A stretch of DNA of 64,000 nt from Cryptomeria japonica (GCF_030272615.1 NC_081414.1:4775501-4839500); one strand, 5' to 3'. Numbered from the stretch's first letter, positions 34,965 through 46,391 are shown. Numbers and translations: made by a program. Notes: generated from the sequence alone by a model not told the origin.

Positions 34965-34965
34965 T

Positions 34966-36513
34966 TGTTGGCATTTTCAGTAGAAAGAGAGATTGTTGAT
35001 ATTCATTAAGGATATTGAGAAGGTTGTTGAAGATAATTGATATAACTGAAAGAGGATGATAACTATCTTTATACATTATTTTGTCATTGATTTCAAGAAA
35101 TTGATTTTTTGATTCAGTATGATGTTGCCATATCTTGAGAAGATTGATTTGAAGAGAATTAAGTGGTCGGTAAGTGACACAGAAAGAATGTGATAAGAAA
35201 GGGAGAAATAAGTTATTCAATGGGCAACTATTACCGAGTTAGAAAATGATGAGATCATGATGTTTAGATTGTTTTGATATCCTACATATGTTGTTGATTG
35301 TAAGGTTAATACTATACTATGTCACCGAGCAAAGAACCTAGTCGGTAAACTCTAAGGAACCTAGTCGGTAAACCCTAAGGAACCTAGTCGGTAAACCCTA
35401 AGGTTATCAATATCGGTTAATGAAGGCAGAATGTCTACCGAGTAAATTTTAGTATTTACCGAGTTGCAACCGAGTTATGACAGAGCGCATTGGATGAATA
35501 CAAGCATTATTTAATGAAGGACAATGATGAGTTGGAGATGTATAAATGATTAGTATGTCGCACATGAAGTTTGTTAAGGATCTACAGCAATAGAAGATCG
35601 ACAGGAAGATCTACAACTCAGATTGAACCGCAATAACCTTGTGCAAGTCCCAAGAAAGGAATGCAAGTCCCAAGGCGAGGTAAAATGTTTTCAGATCGAA
35701 GGATACATTGAACCTAGTCAAGATTGAAGATCTGATGGCTAATATTGATAATGGGAAATGTGATCAAGGAGATTAAGCGATTAGCAAATTGTTTATAAAT
35801 AAGGAATTATTGATAAACAATGCATGCGAGCAAGTGTAAGCACGAGGCTGCTACATAGTGATTACCGAGCACAGAAGCTTGAAGACCTGTTTGAATAACA
35901 GAGTAAGGAGCCCCGTAGAGGGACAAGATAAGTCCTATGACTAGATTGTTTTGAGAAAAATAGAATCTGCTTTAGCATTTTAGATGTGAAGTTGCAAATA
36001 TATTTTTATTACTGTTATTTTGTAAGTGACAGAAAATCTCTTAACTGAGTGGACTTAATAGTCTTATTTGTAAACCCTCTAGCAAGGTAACATTCTAAAT
36101 GAGTGTTTGAAATCCTTTGACAAGGTCACTTCTAACAAAGTGAAGATCCTAACAGATTTGAGGGAAATCCCTTAACCGGGTCACATCTAGCAATGTGTTT
36201 GTAATCTTTAACAGGATTTGCTTTTAACCAAGCATACTCTAGAAGAGTATATTTCTTAGTGGGTCCGAAATCCCACAGTGGTTTTTCCCTATTTTGGTTT
36301 CCACGTTAAATCTGGTGTTATATGTGTTATGATGATTATGTGTTTATGAGTTTGCATTTTTAGCAGTTTTTGGTTATGTTGCTGAAGTATAAGTTAACGA
36401 GGTTGAATCTATTGATTTTATGAAAGATTAAGTTTGTATGATTCACCCCCCCCCCCCTCTCATCTTGTTAGCTATTGGCATCTATACTTTACACTTAGTA
36501 TAAGAACTTAACA
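34966..36513 (+). repeat. Copia-2 3' LTR
   Basis: 1548 bp, canonical TGTTGG...AACA. It has three copies of the 23-bp GAACCTAGTCGG repeat (35334-35402) against two in the 5' LTR, and a longer C run. AAGCC follows at 36514-36518. Confidence 0.93.
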
Positions 36514-36870
36514 AAGCCACCCTACTCAAGTCCCTCCATAACTTCTTTTTACTTTGAATCCCAGAGGGAGCATAAATATTGAACAACCAGATTTTAACCT
36601 TAGAGATCTTGCTAGTAACCAAGAACAACATCCAATGAACTGCCGAAGAGACCAATTGTACCTCTACATTATAAGCATTCCATAATAAAGCTAAATCCCC
36701 AGAAACACCATTAGAAGAACAAGAGAGAAAGTTCCATTTTTTCCAAGATGTAAAAAGCGCACTAGCAGATTCTTCAGACAATTTTGTTTCCTAAAGTATA
36801 ACCAAATCACACTTGATTAAATCCAACTGTGAGTTAATCAAGTGTCTCTTGTTAGGGGCATTCAAGCCCT
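36514..36870 (-). pseudogene. LINE-M endonuclease, N-terminal part
   Basis: Start of ORF2 on the - strand: GLNAPNKRHLI, then DLVIL followed by a TAG (36793-36791) where Gln of the LQETK motif is expected, and GDLALLWN and IWLFNIYAPSG further on. ORF1 stops only a few bases upstream (TGA at about 36862). The frame enters Copia-2 at 36513 and resumes at 28759. Confidence 0.85.
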
Positions 36871-38480
36871 AGTATCTAGAGACTTAGTAAAGTCTCCAAA
36901 GCACTTCTGCAGGTTCCTTTTAACAGCCCCAGACCTAGTCACAGGAGGACTAAGCAACTGTAGCTTATCCTTCTTCCAATTACCTAAGGAGAGTGACACC
37001 TTCCTCTTGTCAAACCCAGGAGAAAGGGACAGAGTCTTCTGAATCCCAGCAACAAATTCTAACTTAGTTTGAGAAACTTTAGGAGGCCTACCTCTTCTTG
37101 GAGAACCAAAAGGAGGGGACAAAACCAAAGTGGTTTGAACAATTGGCAAGTCCTTATCATTATGTGGTGGGGAAATCAGCTTGTCAGTCAATCCCACATC
37201 TTTAGTATCCAAAATGTCAAAAAGATTTGAATTTGTAACAATAGGAAGAGAGGACTTAATTTGTCCTAAATCACTATCAATAGAGCAAATAACTCTATTT
37301 GTCACCTCCATCCCTCCATGGGGGCATGATTATTCAGCAACTCATTCACCTATTGTACTAGCTCTATATCAGGCACAACTAATTCAGATAACTCATTAAA
37401 ACCTATATTTGATTCCTTATCTAATGTTTGTGGACCGAGATCAGAAGTATTAGAGGCTAAAAGTTTGATTTGAGCAATTAAGGCTGTGTTAGACAAAATC
37501 TCTCCTTCAAAAACCTTTCCAAAATTACCCCTTTTAGAAGTATCTAAGGCTACTGGGTCAAAAGGAGAAGCCACAATTTTATTTTTTGAATTGTCAACAA
37601 TACCCAGAGAATTTAAAATAATCTCAGAATCCTCCCTAATAAAGTTAGAGATGGGCTCTGAAATTTTTAATGATTTGTTCATGGAAGGAGAAACAGTAAC
37701 CTGAATAGAATTCAACTGATCATCTTTATTCGAGTTTTTCCCATCGGTAGCAATAATCTGCTGAGACTGTAATGAAATGTTAGGATTCACATCTATTGGA
37801 TCCATCACCTGATGCTTCTTCTTAAAATCCATAAATAACAAAGCATCTATAATAAGGGGAGATTTTAAAAGCTCGGACTCCAATTTCTCAATATTTTGAT
37901 GCCAAATCCCATCATGAGACTTGATATTACAAGTACGGGGATGAACAGTTTCAGGAATGAGTAAAACATAGATTTTTAGCAGAACCCCCCCCCTCCACAA
38001 AATCCAATTTGGATGTGATAAAAGTACCAAAAGAATTGCCAATTTGTTGCAGAATGTCGGGATCCATGAATTCAAAGGGAAGCTTAGGAAGGCCAAACCA
38101 AAAGGGAGAAAAATTGCAATTTGACCAAGCAGGAACATAGAAAGGTTTCCAAGCAATAACAGAAAGAAAATGCTTCCCAAACCAGTGTCGAGGAGAATCT
38201 AAAACCCTATCCCAAATCATATGAGAATCAAAGACAATAATAAATGAATTTGATGAAAGGAGCTGAAAATAATGAATATATGTCCAATGTTTCTGTTATT
38301 TAGCAAAAAGTTTGGACAAACAGATCTTGATCCCCCCAAAGTTCCCCAATAATAACATTCGAATGAAGGAAATAAGCCTTTTTATCAACATAAGATCCGA
38401 GGAGATCAATGCAAGGAATTGGTACCCAAGTATGAGACGGAGGATCAGTAGAATGACATACCTTATCCTTTACAGGGCTA
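36862..38480 (-). pseudogene. LINE-M ORF1 (gag-like RNA-binding protein)
   Basis: The DUF4283-like block WFGLPKLPFEFMDPDI with IGNSFGTFITSKLDFVEGG lies at 38100-37990. A run of nine C (37985-37993) marks a frameshift, after which the frame continues to 37350. A last segment, 37311-36862, holds GSPRRGRPPK, an AT-hook-like basic motif. The upstream part (DPPSHTWVPIPCIDLLGS) is also coding-like but out of frame, and no ATG was identified, so the element seems to begin inside ORF1. ORF1 proteins coat LINE RNA. Confidence 0.75.
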
Positions 38481-38493
38481 GTGTTGTTAGGTT

Positions 38494-38510
38494 TTCAACA
38501 AGTGAGTATT
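38494..38510 (+). repeat. LINE-M target duplication (5' side of the element)
   Basis: TTCAACAAGTGAGTATT, identical to 23254-23270. Confidence 0.92.
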
Positions 38511-38870
38511 AAATTCATTTCCAAAATATAATTATTTGATAATTTAAATTCTATTTCAAGCAATTTAGTACCTTTCAAGTATTAGGATTCACATTTAAAG
38601 TAGTGTTATCATTTGTAGATGAAATTTATATTACTTCATATGGAAGAATTAGTTGGGATTATTATTAAGTACTTTTCACTTCAAACAAGTAGGTGTTAAA
38701 ATTCATTTCCAAATTCTTGCTATTCAATCATTTAATTTTCTTTCAAGCAAATCAGTACTAGGATTCATACTTATTGTGTAATGGTTTGTCCAAAACAATT
38801 ATATCTTGCAAGTAATTCAAATCATTTTCATAAGTTATCTTTGAAAGTATCATGGTTTCCAAGCAATTAG
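38494..38870 (+). repeat. Diverged ~186-bp tandem repeat at the LINE-M target
   Basis: The unit starting TTCAACAAGTGAGTATTAAA (38494) recurs from 38680 as TTCAAACAAGTAGGTGTTAA, both followed by ATTCATTTCC, CTTTCAAGCAA-type and TAGGATTCA segments. Related sequence lies left of LINE-M (about 22960-23070). The rest to 39150 is AT-rich and non-coding. Confidence 0.6.
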
Positions 38871-39153
38871 TAATTTCATGTATTTAGTTTAAGTTTTCGA
38901 ATTTTTAATTATCACAACTTTCCTTTGGAGAAAATACTATTCCAAGTAGTCGATTTGTTTATGTTCCTTTCAATTATGTAAAATTCATAGTTTAGTTTTT
39001 AAATTCAAGCGATAATTCCTTGTATATAATAGTTTCTTTTTCATAATTGTATTGGTATATTGCTTCTTTTAGGATTCATGAATTCAAAGTTAAATTCCTA
39101 GTTAGATAACTAAACAAGAGGAGTTGAAACCAAAAATTAGCGGCGTTCAGTAT

Positions 39154-40204
39154 TGTAGACACCTAAAATTGTCATGTCTAATTAAATAAATATCTTTATT
39201 TATTTAATTATTTTAGCTTAATTCTTCTATTAATTAAATAAATCTTTATTTTTTTAATTAATTAATTTATCCTCTTCTGGCCTTATTTCTCATTTAAATA
39301 AATACATTTATTTATTTAAATTCCCCTTTTCCTAAATTAAATAAATACTTTTATTTATTTAATTGATCCCACTTCCTCTATTAATTAAATAAATCTTTAT
39401 TTATTTAATTAATTCATTAGCCTTTTCTACTCATGACACATGTCATTCATCTCTTAATTCATACACTACCTACCCTCTCATTATTTTCTTATTTCCTCTA
39501 CCTACCCTCTAATCATAGCCGACCTCTTTTACACCTCTCAATCTTATCCCTCCATTTCTTATAGTGTCTTCTATATAAGGAGATACTTCCTTCATTATCA
39601 AACCCTCACTATGCATTCAACCCCCTGATGATTACTCGACTACACTACGCTTTTGAACTTTTATATGCGATCCTACTTGCAACCACATTTCCGTTCTTTA
39701 TTGAGCTCTTGTGCACATAAAATCTAAGAGAAAATATATCAAGCAAGATCAATGGAAATAGGAAGAATGGAGATTCAAACCCTATTGGACATGTGATGGT
39801 ATAATATTTGTGATTTCATTTGATTTGCATTTTCTTAGGTAATCTTCATATGTTATGGTGGATCTTTGTTGTTGTTAAGCTAGGGTTTTGTGGTTGAATT
39901 CATTTAGTCTTTCAATATTGTTGTTAATCCACTTTCACCATATACAGGTATCTATGGTGCCTCTGGGTCACACTTACGGGTAATACTGTTGTGTTGAATT
40001 ACTACACTTAACGCCTAATAAAGCTGCAATAACGACCTCTGTGGCATCGTCCCTCTAAATCACCGGGGAGAAATAAGGGTCATTTGGAAGTTAAAATCAA
40101 AGGGGCGGGTAATCCCCCTTGGATCCATAATCTAAAAAGTTTAATTTTTAAATGAATTTACATCCGCTCAATTAAACCTTAGAAAACCCCATTAGGGTTT
40201 GACA
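39154..40204 (+). repeat. Possible solo LTR (TG...CA, about 1.05 kb)
   Basis: It begins TGTAGACACC and ends GGGTTTGACA, with a TATA box at 39572-39579 (TATATAAG) and no coding content. Only one copy is in the window, and I find no convincing target duplication. LTR identity therefore rests on the ends and the promoter. Confidence 0.4.
39178..39415 (+). repeat. Array of AATTAAATAAA...TTTATTTAATT palindromes
   Basis: About five inverted repeats of this form (around 39180, 39228, 39293, 39335 and 39382), spaced 40-65 bp and separated by pyrimidine-rich spacers. They lie in the U3 side of the possible solo LTR. Confidence 0.85.
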
Positions 40205-40867
40205 GTGTGTGATAATTTGGAATTTATCTATCTTGATGATTTTTCAAAGTATGATAATGGATTAAGGGTGATGTATTTAATAGAAAATAGGACCTAGTTG
40301 TTTTAGGCCACAAGCATGAGGTCACCTTGAGCCTTTTTTCTATAGAGCTACCATCATGGGTAGCAACCGTAGAGAAACTGTCTGGGACATTGACCCTAGA
40401 AAGGGTTGCGTACCCACCAAATAGTTTACATTAAACCATAGTTAGAAACCAGAACTAAATACTTTACACCTTGATCTCGTGCCGAAACGGGTATGTAGGC
40501 AGTCTAGGGATGAAGTTATCCCTTGTACTCAGGCATTCGGGGATGGGGATTAGGATTTGGTTATGGGTGAGTAGTTGGTTCTTGAAGCTCCTTGGTCTTT
40601 TAATCAAATGGTGCAAATACTAATTGAAAGGTTAAAATTAATTCAATGCATACTCAAAAGGAATCTCGTATGGATTCGCTTGACTTCCCGAGGCTTTAGG
40701 CCGAATTCAGAGGTGGAACTCAAGCTTGTTTATATAATTATTTTAATACTCTTAAGGAAAGTGACCTCGGTGCACTCCTAGTAGGGGAGTGTAGTCTTTA
40801 GAGAGTGGCTCAGGACCCGGATGGTCCCGATGAGTCTAAAGTCTTTGGCCAGAGCATATCCTATTCT

Positions 40868-41072
40868 TATGAATAGATGCCTACCATGTTTGGGTAGATG
40901 CCTATCCCGGATTGGATAGATGAAACCTCTTATCCCGTATGGACAGATGCCTAACCCATATGGTTAGATGCTTAACCTGTATGGTTAGATGCCTAGTCCC
41001 ATATGGATAGATGCCTAAACCGTATGGTTAGGCGCCCATCTCGGTTGGATGGATGCCTATCTCATTTGGATA
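40868..41072 (+). repeat. ~22-bp tandem array (GGATAGATGCCTA)
   Basis: About nine imperfect units of the form CCCATATGGATAGATGCCTA. Flanking sequence 40205-40867 is non-coding. Units differ by a few substitutions, so the array is not recent. Confidence 0.9.
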
Positions 41073-41288
41073 GATATACCTGAGTATGTGATTGAATAAT
41101 AAATAAATAAGAATAAGTAAGAATAAGAAATCAATATTTTTTATATTAAAAAAAAAAAAAATAGTTGAGTTTTTGGATTAAGTTAAGTGGGTTATTACAC
41201 ATAGTTTCTTTCTCCTAAGTGCATTCTTAGATGTATCTTCTTTGAAATTTCCTATTAAATTATTATATTGAGGTGATATTTCCTTTTG

Positions 41289-42268
41289 AAAGGGTTTCTT
41301 TTAAGACCCAAAGGAGGTGTCTTTGTTTCAAATTTATTATTAAAGGTTCACAAATTCAAATTGAAGAACCCCTTGATTGTTTCTTGCAGTAAACAAGGTT
41401 CAGAAGCTTTGATCAAACCTTTAAAAGGTACGGTTAAGCCTTCTACAAAGAGAACTACAAGCCTCCTTTCTAAAATTTCAAAGAACATAACTATAAGTTT
41501 TTGGAATTCTATAATATAGTTGTTTATCATCCCACTTTGATTGAGTTGTGTTAGCTCTCTAAAGTGCATCTCAAGATTAGTTTTATCAAAGCTCTCACTT
41601 AGTCTTTGATTAAAATTCTTCCAGGGTTTTTATGGAGCTATGTTCTTGAGTGATCAAACCATAATGTAGCTAATAATGTGCCACATCTTCCAAGTGGAAG
41701 GTAGTGGATTTAATGCCATTCTCCACATACATGGGATTTAATCAAAAATAGGTATCTAGTTTTTTGCAACCATGCTCTAGAGAAGCATTTATTTATTACC
41801 AAAGGAAGGTAAGGTGATCTTACCCGCACCATGTTGTATGACTCTTTGGGGTTGCTCTTGATGATATCTCCTACCCCTCCAAGTTCATTCCTTGTCCTTG
41901 CATGGTAGCATTTTGCTAAAGGTTGGATGATTACAAACTCCTAGCTAAGAGCATTATACTCTTCATGGCACTAACTCATGACATTTTTTCTGTCAGGTTG
42001 AAATTGTTGTCCCTCCTATAGAGAATCCTTTCTATGTAAGAACTTATCACAAAAGTTTGAAGTGGGTGGCTTGATTGAAACCATGTGATTGTTAAATTAC
42101 TACCTTCCCCAACATTCTAGTGTGGCCTAGAAGCACTCAAGTATTAATTCATTTATATCAAGGCACAAGTTGTTTCCAACATTCTCTCATTTCCTTGATT
42201 AAGACCTAGTTACTCCAGTTGTCAATATTGTGGAGGTTGGTTTCTTCTCCATTATCTTGGTCACCCAT
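41289..42268 (-). pseudogene. gag: Ty3/gypsy gag relic
   Basis: The - strand segment 41569-41348 reads FRELTQLNQSG, YIIEFQKLIVMFF, ERRLVVLFVEGL and LIKASEP, the conserved block of plant gypsy gag (Retrotrans_gag). Coding-like but stop-riddled sequence continues up to a possible start at 42268 (MGDQDNGEET). No matching pol, LTR or zinc knuckle is visible. It is an isolated fragment, opposite in strand to the copia elements. Confidence 0.7.
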
Positions 42269-43555
42269 AGTTTCCTCCCTTCTTGTATTCCTTTGTTAGT
42301 ATCATAGTTTTGTATCATCCACATGCATTAATTTAGAATTGCATCAAAGTACACTATGCTAAATAGGTTGGCAAGATCACTTGCTCCAATACCATTGTAT
42401 TGCCCCCAATTAAATATTTTGGAATTTTGTGAAAAAAATTCAGTCTTGTGATTAGTTTCGAGCCTATTCTAGATTATGAAATAAAGAACTTTGCAATATA
42501 TTGTTCCAACATTAAATGTAAAGAGCTAAAATCAAACTAATAAGAGTTTGAACTATAAATTTTATTTTATTTTTTTCTATTTTTTGAGTTTTCAAATGCT
42601 AGCAAAAAAGAAAAGTAAACACTAAAATTAATATTAAACCTATGCTATTAACCTAAAACTAAATTTGTATATATCTAACCAATAAATTCAAAAACTAGCA
42701 ATGAACTCTTTTTTAACTTCTACATTGATATAAAGTGGATATTTATAACTATAGTCATGAATATTTTATGTTTGTGTGAAATTATATTCACATTACCATA
42801 AGTTGATTAGGGGTCATTATCTAGTATTTTTTAAATTGATTATTTGTCTTATCACTTAAGATAAGATTTTTTTTTTTTAAATTTATGTCGATGTATTTAT
42901 TAGTGTAATTATCAAATTTATGAATTGTATTTCATTATGTCATTATCCTCTTTTCATGATTTTCTCTTTTGTAGAAGAAATATTACAAAAAATACTATCT
43001 CTAACATGGTTTCAAATTTATAGATATGTAAGTTTGTTTTCAAAAAGTTAGGGTTATAGCCTTGAGGTTGTAATCAAGCATCCCAAAGAAAAATGGGCCT
43101 AACAGTTGCAGTTAGAAGTCAAAACCATTGGATCCATACAAAAGTATGTTAGATTTGGACTCAAGAGATTTTGGGGTAAATTCTTTAAGTTGCATGATTT
43201 TGTGAACAATATTTCCAACATGAATAATGTGTCCAATGTGAGTAATGATTTTCCCCAGCATGAACAATGTTTTCAATATGCTTTTTTCTCAATGTTAATA
43301 AAGATTTTTCTAACATGAACACTGATTTTTTATGGTGAATAATGATTCAAACAATTGATGAGGTTCTTTATCTTGTCACGGGGAGTCATTAATAATATTT
43401 TCAACTCTTTTTGTTGCTTAAAGGACAAACAAAAATGTGCATACCTTGGTCATACAATGTTAAAATTTTAAAAATGAATAGGTGTCAAAAAGTTCATTCT
43501 AAGCATGATCTAGTGGTATTAGCCTTTTTCTATAATTTGTTACTTATGAATCTTA
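42269..43555. other. Non-coding spacer
   Basis: AT-rich; nothing recognisable. A short field of AACATGAATAATG-type repeats lies at about 43206-43345. Confidence 0.5.
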
Positions 43556-43559
43556 TTGC

Positions 43560-44800
43560 TAGTTGAAGTTTGACATCCATTTTGGCTTTCAAGCTCCTAA
43601 CTTTTTGTTGGTTTATTTGGTTTTGATTCTTGTGGTGTTGGAAAGGTATTGAGGAGCATTTTTCAACCATCCATATGATTTTTATAGATTGTTTCCAAGG
43701 TACATTTTATTTGATATTTTGAAAATATTGGTACGTTGAGAAGTTCCTTTTTGGAACTGGTTCATTTCTATTAGAGTAATCAATACTTTAGGACTTAACC
43801 TTACTTAGGCCATGTTACTTTTGGTGTCTCGAGTCATGTGATGAGGACACATGTCATGATCTTATTTTATCCTCGCCTAGGTTTTCTTAGGTTATTCTTT
43901 ATTTAGCTTTAAGGTTTTCCTTTATAAGGATTCATTGTAGCTTTATTATTCAAATTAGCTAACATAGTTTTACATAATCAATATGATTCATGTTTCTGAA
44001 TCATTCATCTTTTGTCCCCATAGATATTTGATTTTCTTCCGCTTTGTGACAAGTGTTTGATTGCAAGTGATATTTGGTAGCTATGGGGGTTGAGGGATCA
44101 ACTCCAACGTGGTATCAGAGCTCTATATTTGCTAAGTTCAAGTCCATTTTTTGAGAGATCCAACCTTGAGGAGAAAAATCAAATCATTTTGGAGAAAAAT
44201 ATTTTTGGGTGTATTCTTTGCTCCAAAAAATTATTTGGGTCATTCTTAGTTTTCCAAGATTCATCAAAATTTGCTATAAAAAAAGAAAAAAAGAAAAAAA
44301 GAAGCTAAAAATATCCAAAAAAAAGGACAAAAAATCACTTGATTTGGCCATAACTTTTTCTCTACAATTTTTGAGAAAAAAGATCTTTGGGTTTTGTAAT
44401 TTGCCTCAAAAAACCCTTTAAGTATCTTTGCATGCAATGAGGAGATTTTGCGAAAATCAAATTAGAAGGATCATGTCTACTGGTTATATTTGGCTTATTC
44501 TTTTTTTTGTCATAACTTTTGTAGATGGTGTCAAAATTGGAAAAACAAGATATCATTGGAAGGGTATTTTTGAGCACTTTCTAGCAGTGGTGGTCTTATT
44601 ATTAGATTCAACTTCAGGATTCTACTACACTTAGTCAAAGTCAGATCTTTAGTTTTAGCTTTCGAGCTCATAACTTTTCACTACTATCTTTGATTTTCAT
44701 GATTCTTGCAACATTGGAAAGGTGATTCAGAACTCTTCAGATATATTTATCCACTTTTTTTCAAATTTTGTTGAGGTAAATTTTATTTAGATTTGTGTGT
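43560..44800 (+). repeat. Diverged CATAACTTTT / TTGGAAAGGT modules
   Basis: At least three modules (around 43590-43700, 44340-44580 and 44660-44760) share CTCATAACTTTT, a T-rich stretch, TTGATTCTTG-type sequence and a following TTGGAAAGGT. They straddle the Copia-4 primer site, so some may belong to its LTR and leader. Confidence 0.45.
44110..44121 (+). other. Copia-4 primer binding site
   Basis: TGGTATCAGAGC, an exact match to the plant initiator-Met tRNA primer site. Confidence 0.85.
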
Positions 44801-44929
44801 TTTCACTATTTAGTCAATTGCTTAGATGTTTTGGTACTTGGAATGGATTTTTTTGTTCATCCTAATGTGTTTAGTCTTGCAAAGGGAAATTATGAGTCTT
44901 GGTGAAATTACATCCTAACACATCTTAGA

Positions 44930-45393
44930 CGGCTAGATATTTTTCCTTATTTGTAAATGGAATCATACCTGAACCAACCACATCATGAGATAGCAAAACT
45001 TGGGGTAATATCATAAAGCATGTTGTAGGAGTGATTTGTTCTAGTGTTGGTCATGACGTTATGTGTGCTATATCAGACCTTGAGTATCCTCACACACTTT
45101 GGACTAGACTTTGGGAGATGCATGGAGACCCTCATATCTATCCATTTCTAGAGGATCTTGTAATAGATTGTCTTCTTCACCTTACACATGCAAAATTTTT
45201 ACCCTTTGACGATAATACTTCAACGGAGCTTGAGTATATCACAAGTCTTGCATGTTCTAATGGATCAAAGACTTGTCTTCATATTCCCACTCCTCACATC
45301 GAGACATCATCTCCATCTCAATCTACATCTTCTGTTGTTTTTGATGACCTTGGTATTGGCTCATGCATGGCCCCCATTGATATAGTTCAATAA
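44930..45393 (+). pseudogene. gag: Copia-4 gag fragment
   Basis: The open part (from about 45031) reads SSVGHDVMCAISDLEYPHTLWTRL in short blocks, matching the pattern of copia UBN2-type gag (a run of small residues, then AI.D.E....LW..L). It then becomes a Ser/Thr-rich tail (SSPSQSTSS) and stops at TAA. Upstream frames are broken. It would be part of a capsid protein; it is far from functional. Confidence 0.45.
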
Positions 45394-45434
45394 GTTGATA
45401 ATTCCCTTCTAATTTTAGCTTTTTGGATGACCTT

Positions 45435-46376
45435 TGTTGATGATTTATAGCTTCGGTCGGAGTAATCTCATCAAATCATGTGTATAAGTAATGTGGATTA
45501 TATCATCAGTATGATTAATGATTTGTTAATATGAATATATACATATTAATATATGTAATAATAATAAGTGTTCTTATTATTATTATCATATATATGAATA
45601 TTTATATATACATAATTTATGATTGAAATATTAAATCATCAATCATGTTGTTGATAAATCATTGAGATTAAAATCATGTTAAATCAATAAGTAATATCGA
45701 TTTATATTAATCACATTGTTTATACCAAATTGAATATGAGCACCGAATTCTAAATGATCATAAGTATCGATTATATTGATCAAATTGAATGATCAATATA
45801 AATCGATTGTCCACATTAAATAGTTCGATATTATTTATCGTTGTTTATATCAACTATGGTCGATCTCCATACCAAAATGATTATGTGAATTGTTACCTGG
45901 TGATAACAATAATAACCAACGATTATGAGAATTGTTAACTATTGTTAATAGATAACAAACAATTATGAGAATCACTATCTTGCTAATCGGTTATATGAAT
46001 CGGTATGCAAAAAGGCATCTCAATGAAGAGACATGTCTCCACTTACGTGGAGGCATATATTATTCATCGACATGTCTCCACATACGTAGAGGCATGTCTA
46101 TTCATTGGCATGCCTATACCATGATATATATATATATATATATATTATGACAGAGTTCGATTCTAACAGGTAAGTACAGAAATCAAAAGTGCAAGCCAAT
46201 AAGACATTGATCTCCTTCATTTGCAGTCCTGCAAATACTTTATGAATTAAGTTGTTTTCTCTTCATATATGCAACAACCTACACATAGAGATCATAGTCA
46301 TATAGCTTAGTTGTGAACCAAGTAATAGAAATAAATTACAACTACTCACATATCAAATCTGATCCAAACTTTAACA
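45435..46376 (+). repeat. Copia-3 5' LTR
   Basis: TGTTGATG...TTAACA, 942 bp. It contains ATCGAT-bounded inverted repeats (45766-45808), two hairpins around TACGT (about 46030-46095) and a TA microsatellite near 46120-46145. Confidence 0.92.
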
Positions 46377-46391
46377 TGGTACCAGAGCTAG
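46377..46391 (+). other. Copia-3 primer binding site
   Basis: TGGTACCAGAGCTAG directly after the LTR: the initiator-Met primer site with one substitution. Confidence 0.88.

Larger units (their letters stand above)
28765..36513 (+). mobile_element. Copia-2: Ty1/copia element nested in LINE-M
   Basis: LTRs of 1518 bp (28765-30282) and 1548 bp (34966-36513), AAGCC duplications, a primer site and a purine tract. Internal order: gag, protease, integrase, RT, RNase H. In the first ~385 aligned LTR bases I count 13 substitutions, so it is younger than Copia-1 and, by nesting, than LINE-M. There are few frameshifts; most damage is single in-frame stops. The hexamer ACCGAG is strikingly frequent throughout. 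Confidence 0.95.
23271..38493 (-). mobile_element. LINE-M: near-full-length L1-type LINE, split by Copia-2
   Basis: Reading on the - strand: ORF1 (38480-36862), ORF2 endonuclease (36870-36514, continued at 28759-28437), RT, zinc-binding region, RNase H (to 24902), a 1.6-kb 3' UTR and an A-rich tail at 23271. A 17-bp target duplication brackets it. Without Copia-2 and one copy of its duplication the LINE is about 7.47 kb. It starts inside ORF1, so a 5' UTR is missing or very short. Stops and frameshifts disable it, but the FADD and RNase H catalytic residues survive. Confidence 0.9.
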
